From assembly GCA_965238265.1 (NCBI GenBank), contig OZ250185.1:3720001-3784000 (forward strand): a stretch of DNA of 64,000 nt, in the 5' to 3' direction. Of the stretch, positions 8,075 to 16,873 are shown piece by piece; position 1 is the first letter of the stretch, and each line of letters begins with the position of its first letter. Below the pieces are notes generated by a model. It saw only the letters and a program-made list of their open reading frames with translations, was not told the origin of the DNA and did no database searches. The translations under genes were made by a program, and so were the position numbers. Origin of the DNA: JAJDUF01 sp965238265 (lineage in GTDB: Bacteria; Chloroflexota; UBA11872; UBA12225; JAJDUF01).

Positions 8075-8111
8075 GGCCCCCCTATGGCCCCCCCGCTACG
8101 CAGGGGGACGG
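8075..8111. repeat. GC-rich intergenic repeat, CCCCCCTATGG family
   Basis: Core GGCCCCCCTATGG followed by CCCCGCTACGCAGGGGGACGG. Other copies lie at 8970-9020, 10153-10192, 19623-19657, 27216-27250 and, inverted, 5241-5277 and 25141-25177. It lies between convergent genes and could also act as a terminator. Confidence 0.75.
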
Positions 8112-8944
8112 GTCACGTCGGCCGCGGCGATGATGGCCCGGAAATCGTCATAGGCCATGCCGACCGAGCGCACCCAATACCAGTTACAGTCCGACAGCGT
8201 CATGCTGTACGCGCAGACCGCCTCCGGGTCGCCCTTCTGCCAGGGCTTGCGGGGCCAAACCGTGTGCCCGGACTTCGTGCAGACTTGCAGCGACCGCGTA
8301 TGCAGCCGCAGGTGGAGGCGCCGCTCGTCAATCCACTGCGCCGTCCGACGGGCCAGGAACATCGCTGCGCTGGTCGTGTCCTGACAGGCAAAGAGCCACG
8401 CTCCCACGTCGCTGCCCGGCAGCGCAACGATCTCCGGCGGCTGGGCGCCGTACAAAAACCGTGAGTCATAGACAGTCATCTCAAAGCGCAGCTGTGGCGA
8501 GCGCTTCAGGCCGAGATACTGGGCGAATGCCCCGCCGTACCCCGGGACGCAGCCCTCGAACGATTCGCCCCACACCTCAGCGGTCACGGTGCGGGGATCG
8601 AACCGGAGCTTGGAGACGCTGATGTGCTCGCGCACACAATCCGCTAAGGCCACATAGAACTCGTGCAGGTCCCCGGTGTTTTCCGCATCCGGGAAGCAGA
8701 CATAGGGCGCACCGAGATGGTTGCGAGCTATGTCAAGTAGGTACGTGGGACCGCCGAGCTGTACAAACAGCGTGCTGCGCGGCCGTGCGGCCAGCGCCGC
8801 GAGCCAGCGTTGCTTGACCTGCTGCTCTCTCTCGACGAAGAGCTGCCAGTTTTCCTTGCGTACCGTCTCGGCGTCCTGCTGTTCGTAGAGACACGGGTGG
8901 ATCAGGAAGATCACATGGTCGCAAGGGAGGAGCCTATCGTTCAT
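8096..8944 (-). CDS. Conserved-looking protein of unknown function
   Basis: The 282-residue soluble protein has an AAGGAT ribosome site just upstream of the ATG. The N terminus reads CDHVIFLIHPCLYEQQDAET, followed by a helical charged stretch. Then come FVQLGGPTYLLDIARNH and several aromatic-rich beta segments (YVCFPDAENTGDLHEFY, VWGESFEGCVPGYGGAFAQYLGL). There is no signal peptide or membrane segment. I do not recognise the family. The Cys-, His- and Trp-rich composition and the well-formed ribosome site argue that it is a real gene. It sits downstream of the small membrane protein gene on the same strand, separated from it by a strong hairpin. Confidence 0.65.
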   Translation of the reverse strand: MNDRLLPCDHVIFLIHPCLYEQQDAETVRKENWQLFVEREQQVKQRWLAALAARPRSTLFVQLGGPTYLLDIARNHLGAPYVCFPDAENTGDLHEFYVALADCVREHISVSKLRFDPRTVTAEVWGESFEGCVPGYGGAFAQYLGLKRSPQLRFEMTVYDSRFLYGAQPPEIVALPGSDVGAWLFACQDTTSAAMFLARRTAQWIDERRLHLRLHTRSLQVCTKSGHTVWPRKPWQKGDPEAVCAYSMTLSDCNWYWVRSVGMAYDDFRAIIAAADVTRPPA

Positions 8945-8969
8945 CTATCCTTCGTGTGTTTGCAGCGCT

Positions 8970-9020
8970 GGCCCCCCTATGGCTCCCCCGCTACGGCAGG
9001 GGGAGCCATAGGGGGGGGCC
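8970..9020. terminator. Long palindromic repeat acting as probable terminator
   Basis: A copy of the CCCCCCTATGG repeat is followed by its own inverted copy. Arms of about 20 bp (8970-8989 and 8999-9020) enclose a 9-base loop. It lies 24 bases past the stop of the minus-strand membrane gene ending at 9044, so it should fold into a very stable hairpin in that transcript. Confidence 0.7.
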
Positions 9021-9043
9021 ACGTGGAGGCCCCGGCCCCCGCG

Positions 9044-9472
9044 CTAGTCGCGGGCGGGGGTGCGCCAGAGGTACCGGGCGGTAACGCCGGCGATCACTAC
9101 GAACAACGGATCAATCCACACCCAGATGTTCGAGTGCGTTTGCCCTTGTAGCTCCCCACCCGCTGTGAGGTCGTCGGTCCAATTCCAGAAGAACCAGATG
9201 ACCAACATGACGGTGACGTAGAACACCAGATTGGCTTCCAAATACTCACGACTAACGGATCCGTCCGCCCCGCGCCGGTCTAGCGCGCGCTTGCGTAGGT
9301 AGCTCACAAGCAGCGCGACCACTATTCCGACCGCCATGAACCAGTTCACGACATCCCACGCCGGGCCGACGTCTACCAGCTCCGCGTAGAACGAAGCGAA
9401 CATGAAGTGTACGGCCACTACGAGCGCTACCACACCGAGGAAGACCGCCAACAACTTTTTGACCAGGCCCAT
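9044..9472 (-). CDS. Small integral membrane protein of unknown function
   Basis: The 142-residue protein starts at the ATG at 9472, preceded by GAGAGGAGAA; the frame extends to 9640 but without hydrophobic character there. Four hydrophobic segments are visible: LLAVFLGVVALVVAVHFMF, VVNWFMAVGIVVALLVSYL, LVFYVTVMLVIWFFWNW and IWVWIDPLFVVIAGVTARYL. There are short charged loops and a basic patch after segment two (RKRALDRRG). No family is recognised. It lies between two other minus-strand genes, each separated by repeats or hairpins, so it is probably transcribed alone. Confidence 0.7.
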   Translation of the reverse strand: MGLVKKLLAVFLGVVALVVAVHFMFASFYAELVDVGPAWDVVNWFMAVGIVVALLVSYLRKRALDRRGADGSVSREYLEANLVFYVTVMLVIWFFWNWTDDLTAGGELQGQTHSNIWVWIDPLFVVIAGVTARYLWRTPARD

Positions 9473-9582
9473 TGTTCTCCTCTCCCAGCGGCAGACGAGC
9501 CGCCTCGCACGCGCTTGGCAGGGCGTACTATACCAGGAAGAGACTGGTCTCTCGCGGCGACGGGGGGACGACCGGGGGCCGG

Positions 9583-10074
9583 TTACTTGAGGTACAGGGC
9601 GATGAAAGCGGTGATGAGCGCGGCTATGATCGTCACCCACGCGCCGACCATCACCACAATGAGCGTGTTGTAGCGGCTGTTCATCTCGGCGCGCAAACCC
9701 TCGATGGACTGCTCCATCTTCTCAAACCGGCTGTTGATCTCGCCGCGCAGGCCATTGATGGACTGGTGCATCTCGCCGCGCAGGCCATTGACTGCGACTG
9801 GCGCATCTGGACTGGGCATCTCGGCGCGCAAACCCTCGATGGACTGGTGCATCTCGGCGCGCAAACCCTCGATGGACTGCTCCATCTTCTCAAACCGGCT
9901 GTTCACCCAGCCGCTCATCTCCGCAAACCGGCTGTTCATCTCGGCGCGCAAACCCTCGATGGACCGGTTCGTCTCGTCGAGCCGGCCGTTCATATCGTCG
10001 AGCCGGTGCTCCACCTGCTCGTTGATGACTTCCAGTCGGCTGAACCGCTCTTGTTCGATGTCTTCGACGACCAT
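9583..10074 (-). CDS. Coiled-coil protein with C-terminal membrane anchor
   Basis: The 163-residue protein is built almost wholly of heptads. Units such as RFEKMEQSIEGLRAEM and MHQSINGLRGEI recur several times at the DNA level, giving near-identical direct repeats in the gene. The final 25 residues (LIVVMVGAWVTIIAALITAFIAL) form one transmembrane helix, so it is probably a tail-anchored coiled coil. It is similar in plan to proteins encoded at 48117-48497 and (reversed polarity) 14048-14398, and it has a decayed paralogue at 13130-13564. The function is unknown; such proteins may scaffold at the membrane. A GAGGGAG site precedes the ATG. Confidence 0.8.
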   Translation of the reverse strand: MVVEDIEQERFSRLEVINEQVEHRLDDMNGRLDETNRSIEGLRAEMNSRFAEMSGWVNSRFEKMEQSIEGLRAEMHQSIEGLRAEMPSPDAPVAVNGLRGEMHQSINGLRGEINSRFEKMEQSIEGLRAEMNSRYNTLIVVMVGAWVTIIAALITAFIALYLK

Positions 10075-10152
10075 GGTGCTCCCTCGCTCGCTGTCTGCGC
10101 TCCTGCTTCATAGTAGCGTAGGCGCCGGGAGCGGTGCCAGGGGGGACGAGGT

Positions 10153-10192
10153 TGGCCCCCCTATGGTCCTCCCGTTGCGACGGGGGGACGGG
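10153..10192. repeat. GC-rich intergenic repeat, CCCCCCTATGG family
   Basis: GGCCCCCCTATGG followed by CCTCCCGTTGCGACGGGGGGACGG, a variant copy of the family at 8075-8111. It is placed upstream of the coiled-coil gene. Confidence 0.7.
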
Positions 10193-10214
10193 CGGTGGGG
10201 GCCAATTAAAGCAG

Positions 10215-10246
10215 GGTGGCCCCCGTCCCTGGGGACGGAGGCCACC
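10215..10246 (-). terminator. Stem-loop after the FN3 pseudogene
   Basis: A stem of about 15 bp with one mismatch (GGTGGCCCCCGTCCC against GACGGAGGCCACC) encloses a 2-base apex. It lies 29 bases beyond the stop of the minus-strand FN3 pseudogene and looks like its former transcription terminator. Confidence 0.6.
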
Positions 10247-10274
10247 GGTATTGGCGTGCTAGGCGTCGGTTCTG

Positions 10275-12113
10275 CTACGAACCGCAGCTCGGGTAGTTGG
10301 CTTGGGCCGGCTGGGACGTGGCTGGATGCGGACTGCCCTTCGCTGATTCGGAGAAGAAGCTCGCCATCGGCGGCGTTCACGTCGCACCAGCGATAGCCGA
10401 GCGCCTGGAACGTCGGCGATGTTCGGCACGTGGCGCCACATGCCCGCCGTGTAGCTGACGATCCGGCCGTCCGTGCCGCGCACGAGGAAGCCGTTTGGCG
10501 GGCTGCTCTCGTCAAGCGGCAGGGCAGCGAGTACGCCACTGGGGAACGTGAGCTGGCTGTTCACCAGCGGCCAGGGGATCGAGTAGACGAGCGGGCTGTT
10601 CGGGCCGACCCAGCGGCGCTTACCACCGGCGACGAGCTGATAGGTCTGGCCCAGCTCGGCGTCGCGGACGTAACTGACCGATGTTCAGCGTGTGGCTCAC
10701 GGGGCCGCCGGCCTGTCCGTGATTGTGGATGCGGAGCTCCACGGACTGCCGGTTGATGGCGAGGTAGGCGGTGGCAAAGCCACTGTCGCCGATGATCGTG
10801 GACGGCGACGCGGCACCGGGGTTGGGGCCGGGGCGGCGTGCTGCTCGATGAGGAGGAGCTACTGCTGCTCGATGAACTGCTGCTCGACGTGGACGGCTGT
10901 GGCGTAGGCGTGGCGGGCTGGAGCGGGTTGTCGCACCAGACGCAGCCAGGCCTCTTGGGCATCTTGGAACGGGTGGGGCCGCATTCTCGTGGCATTCGCC
11001 ACGTTGGTTTCTGGATCACCGCTATGGCGATGGTAGGCGTAGCTCCGTTGTCTAGCCGGGGTACCGAACACTGCTCGAGCTGGACCAGTCGCCCATGGCT
11101 GTGCCGTTCTCGGCGCGCACCTGTACGTGGCATAGGCCTTGCCGTTCGCGAGGGGGCTAATGGTGACCTTGCGGGCGGTGTCGTCGGGCAGCGGGGTGCC
11201 ATCCACCACACCCACCACTACCCAATCTTGGCCGGGGAGCCGATGGCGTACATCGTAGTCGGTGATCACTCCCCCACTGTTGACTGCCCGCATCGTCGGT
11301 AGGCGTCTCCCAACTCACCATGAGCTTCGCGTAGTCGGCGGCCACGGTGACGTCACGCGGGAGGCTGGGCTTGGTGATTTCGACCATGATCCCGGCACTG
11401 GGTTCAGACCAGTCGCCGGGGCCCGCGCGGTTCTTGACGCGCGGGTGCGGACGACGTAGGACGCACCCTTCTCCAAGCCGGTGATACTCCGTGGTGTGGC
11501 GGGCGATACCACTGTGGGGCCAAGTCTTCCAGTCGCCGGCATCGCCGGGTGCCCCAGTTCCTTTGTAGTACTGCACGTCATAGCCGGTGATCGGGGTACC
11601 GCCGCTATCGGGTGCAGTCCAGGTGACGTTGATGGAGCTTACGCCCCGGGGAGTCACCGCTGGAGGTTCACCCGCTACCGGCACAGCGGTAAATTCTCCA
11701 GGGGTCGTGTACGGGGTGCCGAACCCGGAGTCCGACCAGCGGGCTACCAGGTCACTGCTGATGATGGCGCGCACCTGCACTTCGTAGCGCGTGCCATCGT
11801 CTAGTCCGTCGATGGTGACAGTACGCGCCACGCTGTTGATCTCGTCGGCATTTACCCAGACGGCCTCGGCCGTGGAAACTGCCCGATACTGGACTTCGTA
11901 GGCCGTAATCCCAGGCCCACATGGCCTGGCTCCAGGAGACTTCGAGTTCCCCACTATCGCCAGGTTCGACAGTGGGCGCGGCACCGTACCCGGGGGGGTA
12001 GTTTGGGCGAGGGCGAGCGCCGGGGCCAACAAGGCCAAGACCACCAAGGCCATCAGTCCGGCCAGCAAAAAGGTCCGCACCCGCGCTGGGGAGCGGAGGT
12101 AGAGCGTCTGCAT
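10275..12113 (-). pseudogene. Frameshifted secreted FN3-repeat surface protein
   Basis: The gene begins at the ATG at 12113 (AGGAGAAG upstream) with a signal peptide (TFLLAGLMALVVLALLAPALALA). At least three fibronectin type III-like domains are recognisable across shifting frames, for example ITAYEVQYRAV, GTRYEVQVRAI, VTWTAPDSGGTPITGYDVQ and VTVAADYAKLMVSWETP. After a poly-Ser/Pro linker comes a C-terminal module (NSPLVYSIPW, WRHVPNIAD, TFQALGYRWCDVNAADGE) ending at a TAG at 10277-10275. Coding continuity needs four or more frame changes. The intact subtilase at 19729-23703 carries the same linker and module, so this is a decayed or mis-assembled paralogue of an exported adhesive or matrix protein. 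Confidence 0.8.
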
Positions 12114-13129
12114 CGTTCTTCTCCTGTGCGGGGCGATCCCCGCGTGTGCTGGGCGGTTCCAGGTGTGCGGCGAGTGAGCGGATCGGCGCGGTGTGCGGGC
12201 CGTCTGCCTCCTTTCCCGGCAGGCTCTCAGCATGACCGCACCTGCACGGGGAACGCGGTGCCGAGAGGTTCTCGACGGGTGTCTTCGAGGGTGAGGGCAA
12301 CCGCCCCGACCCAGGTCTCCGTACAGAGGCTCGTCCCGGTAGCACAGACACGCGACTCGTGGGATCGCTGCGGCCGCCAAGGCGGCTGTTGTACCAGTCG
12401 ATGCAACCGGGTAGGCTAAGGGTGTGCCCGCCACAGCCAGGGTGGGGATTTGTCAAGCTGCGGCCCCACGGCTACGACCGTGTGGCACCCCTGCGGCGTG
12501 CCTAGCCGCCGGTCAGGCCGCCATAAGCCCCAGCCTGCTTTCCATCGTCGGCACCCGCGGTACAGTCCGAGCTCGTGGGATCACCACCACTAGTTGAGCA
12601 GAGCTCACCATCAACTGATGGTTGCGTCGGGCTTCGACCAACCGAGACGTTCGACATCACTCGCCGCCCGCGCTGTGTGCTCCGTTCCCTCTCGTGAGGG
12701 GTGAGGGCCGACAAGTGAGTCCTCTCCGACTAGTTCGCTGCAACAACCGAGAGGGTTAGCCCCCTGATCCACTGGTTCCCCGGCACAGCTCTCGCAGGGC
12801 GATCCGGGCTCCAGGGTGGGGAGCCAACTCGCCTCCTGCCGCCGCTAAATCCACTCGCTCGCGTAGAGCATGGCCTAGCTCTTCCATTCGGCTATCGCCA
12901 CACGAGCCGTTGCGCCACACTCATGCTCGCTCCCTGGAGGCCATGCAGCTTGCCGCCGCAAGGCATCCGCCAGTATAGAGCACCGCCTAGCCCATCTGCA
13001 ACAACGGATGGGCACCACCAGGGCCTCTGTTCCAACTCATGCCGGCGGCACAGGGGCCAGGAGGCCGGCGGTAGCCTCCCCTGGGCCGCAGCACGGGGGA
13101 GGGCGAGGGAGGGGGCCGGCGGCGCTTAC
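12114..13129. other. Gene-poor kilobase
   Basis: No convincing gene was found. A minus-strand frame from an ATG at 12657 to 12502 would encode a 51-residue Gly/Ser/Thr-rich peptide with two cysteines, but it lacks a good ribosome site. No tmRNA, RNase P or SRP RNA motif and no tRNA was recognised. The right end (about 13075-13120) holds a GGGGGAGGGCGAGGGAGG repeat like those near 13730 and 25070. Confidence 0.5.
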
Positions 13130-13564
13130 TTAGGGGGAAGAGGGCGACGAGCGCAGTGATGAGCGCGGCCATGATCGTCACCCACGCCGACGAGGCGACG
13201 AATCAGCATGACGAGCGTGGGTCGTCTCGTTGAGCCGGCGGTCTACCTGCTCGAACCGGCTGTTCACGCCCTCGCTCGCTCGCTTTCTCCGCAAACTGGC
13301 TGTCCATCCGGCTGTTTATCTTCGCAAACTGGCTGTCCATCTCGGCCCGCAAACCCTCGATGGACCGGTTCATGGAGCCGGTTCATCGGCTCGCACCCGT
13401 CGATGGACTGGTGCAGTTCGGCTGTTCGTCTCGGCCCGCAAACCCTCGATGGACCGGTTGGTCTCGTCGAGCCGGCTGTTCATGTCGTCGAGGCGGCGGT
13501 CTACCTGCTCGTAGGTGCCCTCCAGCCGGCTGAACCGCTCTTGTGCGATGTCTTCGACGACCAT
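13130..13564 (-). pseudogene. Decayed paralogue of the tail-anchored coiled-coil protein
   Basis: From an ATG at 13564 the frame reads MVVEDIAQERFSRLEGTYEQ, then RLDETNRSIEGLRAET, closely matching residues 1-46 of the protein encoded at 9583-10074. It then breaks repeatedly. Later frames still show RAEM/NSRF-type heptads and, at 13135-13180, the matching membrane anchor (TIMAALITALVAL) running to a displaced stop near 13130. Several small indels separate the pieces. It lies just downstream, in the minus-strand sense, of the tRNA-Tyr gene. Confidence 0.75.
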
Positions 13565-13763
13565 TGGGGTCCTCGCTCGCTGCCCGTGCGCCTGCGCCAT
13601 AGTAGCGTAGGCGCGGCTCTGGCGCCAGCCGGTCGTTGCCAGGACTCCCCGGCCCTGCCGGGAGGGGGCCGGGGGGTAGGTCCAACCTGCTTCCCAGCGA
13701 AAAACCTACCCCGGTCAGCGTCGCAACGGGGGGGGCGAGGGTGGGGGCCTGGTAGGGAAGGGT

Positions 13764-13838
13764 CCCAGGGGCTGGACTCGAACCAGCGACCAACGGTTTT
13801 ACAGACCGCCGCTCTAAACCAACTGAGCTACCCTGGGT
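13764..13838 (-). tRNA. tRNA-Tyr (GUA), class I fold with C1:G72
   Basis: The 75-nt gene has a complete cloverleaf on the minus strand: acceptor CCCAGGG/CCCTGGG, D-arm GCTC...GAGC, anticodon stem GCGGT/ACCGT with loop CTGTAAA, and T-arm GCTGG-TTCGAGT-CCAGC. Discriminator is A73 and no CCA is encoded. The anticodon is GUA, so tyrosine. The variable loop is only 5 nt (TGGTC), whereas bacterial tRNA-Tyr normally has a long variable arm and starts with G1:C72. A TAGAAT -10-like hexamer lies 35 bp upstream (13874-13879), with no clear -35. Confidence 0.85.
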
Positions 13839-14047
13839 AGCGAGGCGTCTCGCTACGGTGACGAGATCAGCCAATTCTACCAGGAACCGTGCTTCCGGCG
13901 CCTACGAGCAGTGCCCCTACGCCACTCTGCGGGCGCGCGGCCGGTGCGGTAGACTTGGCATCAAGGTGAGCAGCCTGGACTGCTGCGTGCAGGACCGCGG
14001 CCGCAACGAGAGCGACACACCTGGCACGCGAGGGCACGGAGGGCGCT

Positions 14048-14398
14048 ATGACCCCGGAGCTTGTGGCTATTCTGAGCGTCGGCGTGGCGATCCTGGCCGT
14101 CTTGGTGGTCTCGGCACAACGCACCGATAAACGCTTGGAGCAGTTGGAGGAGCGGCAGGAAGCTCGCTTTGCCCAGATGGAAGAGTGGCAGGAAACGCGC
14201 TTTGCCCAGGTTGACAGCAGATTTGCACAGATGGATAGCAGATTTTTGCAGATTGATAACCGCTTTGCACAGATAGATAGCCGCTTTGCGCGGCTAGAAG
14301 AACGCTTGGCTGACCTAGCGCAGCGTGTAGCACGGCTCGAAGGCGTTCTGGACGGCCTACGCGAGGCGCTGTTCGAGCGCGCCGCCCGCCAAAACTGA
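14048..14398 (+). CDS. N-anchored heptad-repeat coiled-coil protein
   Basis: The 116-residue protein starts with one transmembrane helix (ELVAILSVGVAILAVLVVSA). A long coiled coil follows, dominated by tandem 7-residue units of the form RFAQ(M/I/V)DS at about residues 55-85. These are also visible as near-identical 21-bp DNA repeats. GGAGGGC precedes the ATG. The polarity is the reverse of the proteins encoded at 9583-10074 and 48117-48497, where the anchor is C-terminal. The function is unknown; the repeat number is likely to vary between strains because of the DNA repeats. Confidence 0.75.
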   Translation: MTPELVAILSVGVAILAVLVVSAQRTDKRLEQLEERQEARFAQMEEWQETRFAQVDSRFAQMDSRFLQIDNRFAQIDSRFARLEERLADLAQRVARLEGVLDGLREALFERAARQN

Positions 14399-14457
14399 CG
14401 ATGCGCTGGCGCCGGCCGCCGTGGCTGCGACGATTATTAAAGGAGGGATGCCCGGAC

Positions 14458-16200
14458 ATGCTCACTATCGCTACGCCCACCTCGCCGCCGGCTTGGGCAT
14501 TGCTGGAACGCGAGCTGCTCCGCGCCGCTGCCGAGGCGGTCGCCGCCTTCTATGACCACTACTTCGACGAGCGCGGCTACCTGCTCTGCGTGCCCCGCTG
14601 GGGCGGCGATGACGGGCCGGACGACGCCGCGGAAAACGTCGCGAATTGGCCCGAACTCCATGCCCTCGGCGCACCGGACACCGTCCTAGCGCTGTACAAG
14701 CGGGGCTGGGAAGGCCATCTGCGCCAATACACCGAGGCCAAGACGGTGGAGGTGCCGCTCGCACGGGAGGGGATGTACTTCAGAGAGTTCCCCACCCAGT
14801 TCGATTGGATGCACAACGGCGAGGGGTATACGGCCTTCTTTCTGCAGGGCCTTTCCGACCCCTACGACAGCGCACTGCTCGACCGGACCAGGCGCTTCGC
14901 CGGCTTCTACATGGACGAGGACCCGCTGGCCAAGAACTACGACCCGGAGCACAAGCTCATCCGCAGCATGTTCAACGGCAGTCGGGGGCCGCTGCTCCGC
15001 CAAACGACGGGGCTCGACTGGGCCGGTGATCCGATTGAGGTCGAGGGGCGGTTCCGACCGCTCCACGGCGAGCGTAACTACGAGGAGATGGTGGCCCACT
15101 TCAAGGACTATAACGATGTGGTGGGCGACAACCCGACCAACTTGGCGACGACCGTGCTGGCCTTCAATGCCTATGCGCACACCGGCGAAGCGAAATACCG
15201 GCGCTGGCTGCTGGAGTACGTGGACGCTTGGGTCGAACGGACGCAAGCCAACGGCGGCATCATCCCCAGCAATATCGGCCTCGATGGCACCATCGGCGGC
15301 GCCTGTGATGGGAAGTGGTACGGCGGGGTCTACGGGTGGGGCTTTACGGTCATCGTGCCGCAAACGGGTGCCCTGGCGCATCGCCCCTATTTCCACCGTT
15401 GCCCCTATGGATTTGGCAATGCGCTGCTCCTCACCGGCGACCAGCGCTATGTGGACCTCTGGCGCGGCGTGATCGAGGCCGTCAATGCCAACGCCCAGGA
15501 GGCCGCCGGACAGCGATTGTATCCCCACATGCACGGCGACGATGGCTGGTACGACTACACGCCGGAGCCGTTCGGTGTCGGCGCCTTCGAGGTCTACTAC
15601 TGGTCCATGCAGCGGGAGGACCTGCGGCGCCTACGCATCCCTAGCGAGGGCTGGCTGGCCTTCCTGGAGGGCCAGAATCCAGACTATCCGGAGACCGCGC
15701 TGCGGCAAGACCTGGAGACGGTGCGCGAGCGCCTGGCGCGGATGCGCGCGGACACCGCGACCCCGGATACCCGCATGTCGGACGACCCGATGGGGAACAA
15801 TCCGGCGGTGGTGGGTACGCTGATCCAGCTCATGCTGGGGGGGCTGCCAACCCAACATCACGGGCATCCGTTGCACTGCCGGGTGCGCTATTTCGACCCG
15901 GCGGGCCAGCGGGCCGGTATCCCGGCAGACGTGGCGGCGTTGGTAGAGACCCTGACCGCCGACGAAACGACGCTCCGGTTGGTCAACCTCAACCAAGTGG
16001 AGGCCAGAACGGTCGTGGTGCAGGGCGGCGCGTATGCCGAGCACCGGATCGAGCGCGTCACGCTGGCTGGGCAGACGGTTCCCGTGGACAGTACCTCCTT
16101 CTCCGTGCGTCTGGAGCCGGGCTGCGGCACGCGCTTGGCGCTCGCGATGCAGCGGTACGCCAACCAGCCAACGTTGGCCTTCCCCTGGGATCGCACCTAG
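14458..16200 (+). CDS. Probable (alpha/alpha)6-barrel carbohydrate-active protein
   Basis: A 580-residue protein is predicted from the ATG at 14458, well spaced after AAAGGAGGG. The body is helix-rich with many aromatic and acidic motifs: FPTQFDWMHNGEGYTAFFLQ, NYDPEHKLIRSMFNGS, GGIIPSNIGLDGTIGG and KWYGGVYGWGFTVIVPQ. This pattern suits a six-hairpin glycosidase or lyase-like toroid. The last ~120 residues form a beta-rich tail. No signal peptide is seen, so it is probably cytoplasmic. The exact family, substrate and catalytic acid were not identified. Nearby nucleoside hydrolase and sugar isomerase genes fit a saccharide-catabolism neighbourhood. Confidence 0.65.
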   Translation: MLTIATPTSPPAWALLERELLRAAAEAVAAFYDHYFDERGYLLCVPRWGGDDGPDDAAENVANWPELHALGAPDTVLALYKRGWEGHLRQYTEAKTVEVPLAREGMYFREFPTQFDWMHNGEGYTAFFLQGLSDPYDSALLDRTRRFAGFYMDEDPLAKNYDPEHKLIRSMFNGSRGPLLRQTTGLDWAGDPIEVEGRFRPLHGERNYEEMVAHFKDYNDVVGDNPTNLATTVLAFNAYAHTGEAKYRRWLLEYVDAWVERTQANGGIIPSNIGLDGTIGGACDGKWYGGVYGWGFTVIVPQTGALAHRPYFHRCPYGFGNALLLTGDQRYVDLWRGVIEAVNANAQEAAGQRLYPHMHGDDGWYDYTPEPFGVGAFEVYYWSMQREDLRRLRIPSEGWLAFLEGQNPDYPETALRQDLETVRERLARMRADTATPDTRMSDDPMGNNPAVVGTLIQLMLGGLPTQHHGHPLHCRVRYFDPAGQRAGIPADVAALVETLTADETTLRLVNLNQVEARTVVVQGGAYAEHRIERVTLAGQTVPVDSTSFSVRLEPGCGTRLALAMQRYANQPTLAFPWDRT

Positions 16201-16263
16201 CCCCCGGCCCCTTCCCTGGCCGGGAAGAGGCGCCAGTGCGGCGGCCGGACGCCCTCACCCCGG

Positions 16264-16719
16264 CTACCGTCCGGTAAGCTCGCGCACGAGCTTGTTGACC
16301 TGGCCGAGGTCCGCGCGACCACGGAGCGCGCGGGCGGCCTGCGGCATCACGCGGCGGAACTCGCCGCCGTGCTCGGCGACCAGTTGCTCGACTGTGCTGC
16401 GAATCTCATCCTCGGAGAGCTGCTCCGGCATATACTGTTCGAGCACCGCGATCATCGCCTGTTCCTTGGCGATCAATTCGGTCCGGGCGGCTTGCTCGGC
16501 GTATTCGAGCGCCTCGCGGTGCGCGGCGATCTCTTTACGCACGACGTTGAGCAGCTCCTCGTCGGACACGGCGCTCCCGGCCGGATCGCCCGCGCCGCGC
16601 TGAGAGATCTCAGCGTTGATAATGGCAGCCCGCAACATGCGAATTGCCGCCACCGCGTGCTCGTTGCGTGCGCGCATCGCCGCACGCAAGTCAACCACGA
16701 CCTGTGCTCGTAAGCCCAT
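16264..16719 (-). CDS. GatB/YqeY domain protein
   Basis: This 151-residue protein is the standalone helical YqeY domain that resembles the C-terminal part of GatB. Recognisable segments are LRAAMRARNEHAVAAIRMLRAAI at the start, VVRKEIAAHREALEYA, LEQYMPEQLSEDEI and the glycine-poor helical end. YqeY proteins are thought to interact with tRNA or the translation machinery, but their role is unproven. GAGGTGGGGG precedes the ATG. It converges on the gene ending at 16200; a short hairpin (CTTCCC...GGGAAG, about 16211-16227) lies between them. Confidence 0.9.
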   Translation of the reverse strand: MGLRAQVVVDLRAAMRARNEHAVAAIRMLRAAIINAEISQRGAGDPAGSAVSDEELLNVVRKEIAAHREALEYAEQAARTELIAKEQAMIAVLEQYMPEQLSEDEIRSTVEQLVAEHGGEFRRVMPQAARALRGRADLGQVNKLVRELTGR

Positions 16720-16873
16720 ACCCCCACCTCAATGCCAAATTTCTACTGCCCCCGGCCTGGGGTCCCGCTAGGCTGTGTCGCAGCTATGCTGCCGCGGGAC
16801 GGCTGATCCTGCCTCAGAGCAGTTTTCCTGCCGGCTGGCCAGACGGTAGAATAACATAGAGGACTACTACTCC

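Noticed and set aside
10561..11211. A separate poly-serine protein in the FN3 region
   Set aside because: The serine run is one frame of the linker of the frameshifted FN3 gene; the rest of that frame has no coherent domain.
12840..12980. tRNA-like sequence in the gene-poor kilobase
   Set aside because: No T-arm TTCGA consensus and no pairing acceptor stem could be formed on either strand.
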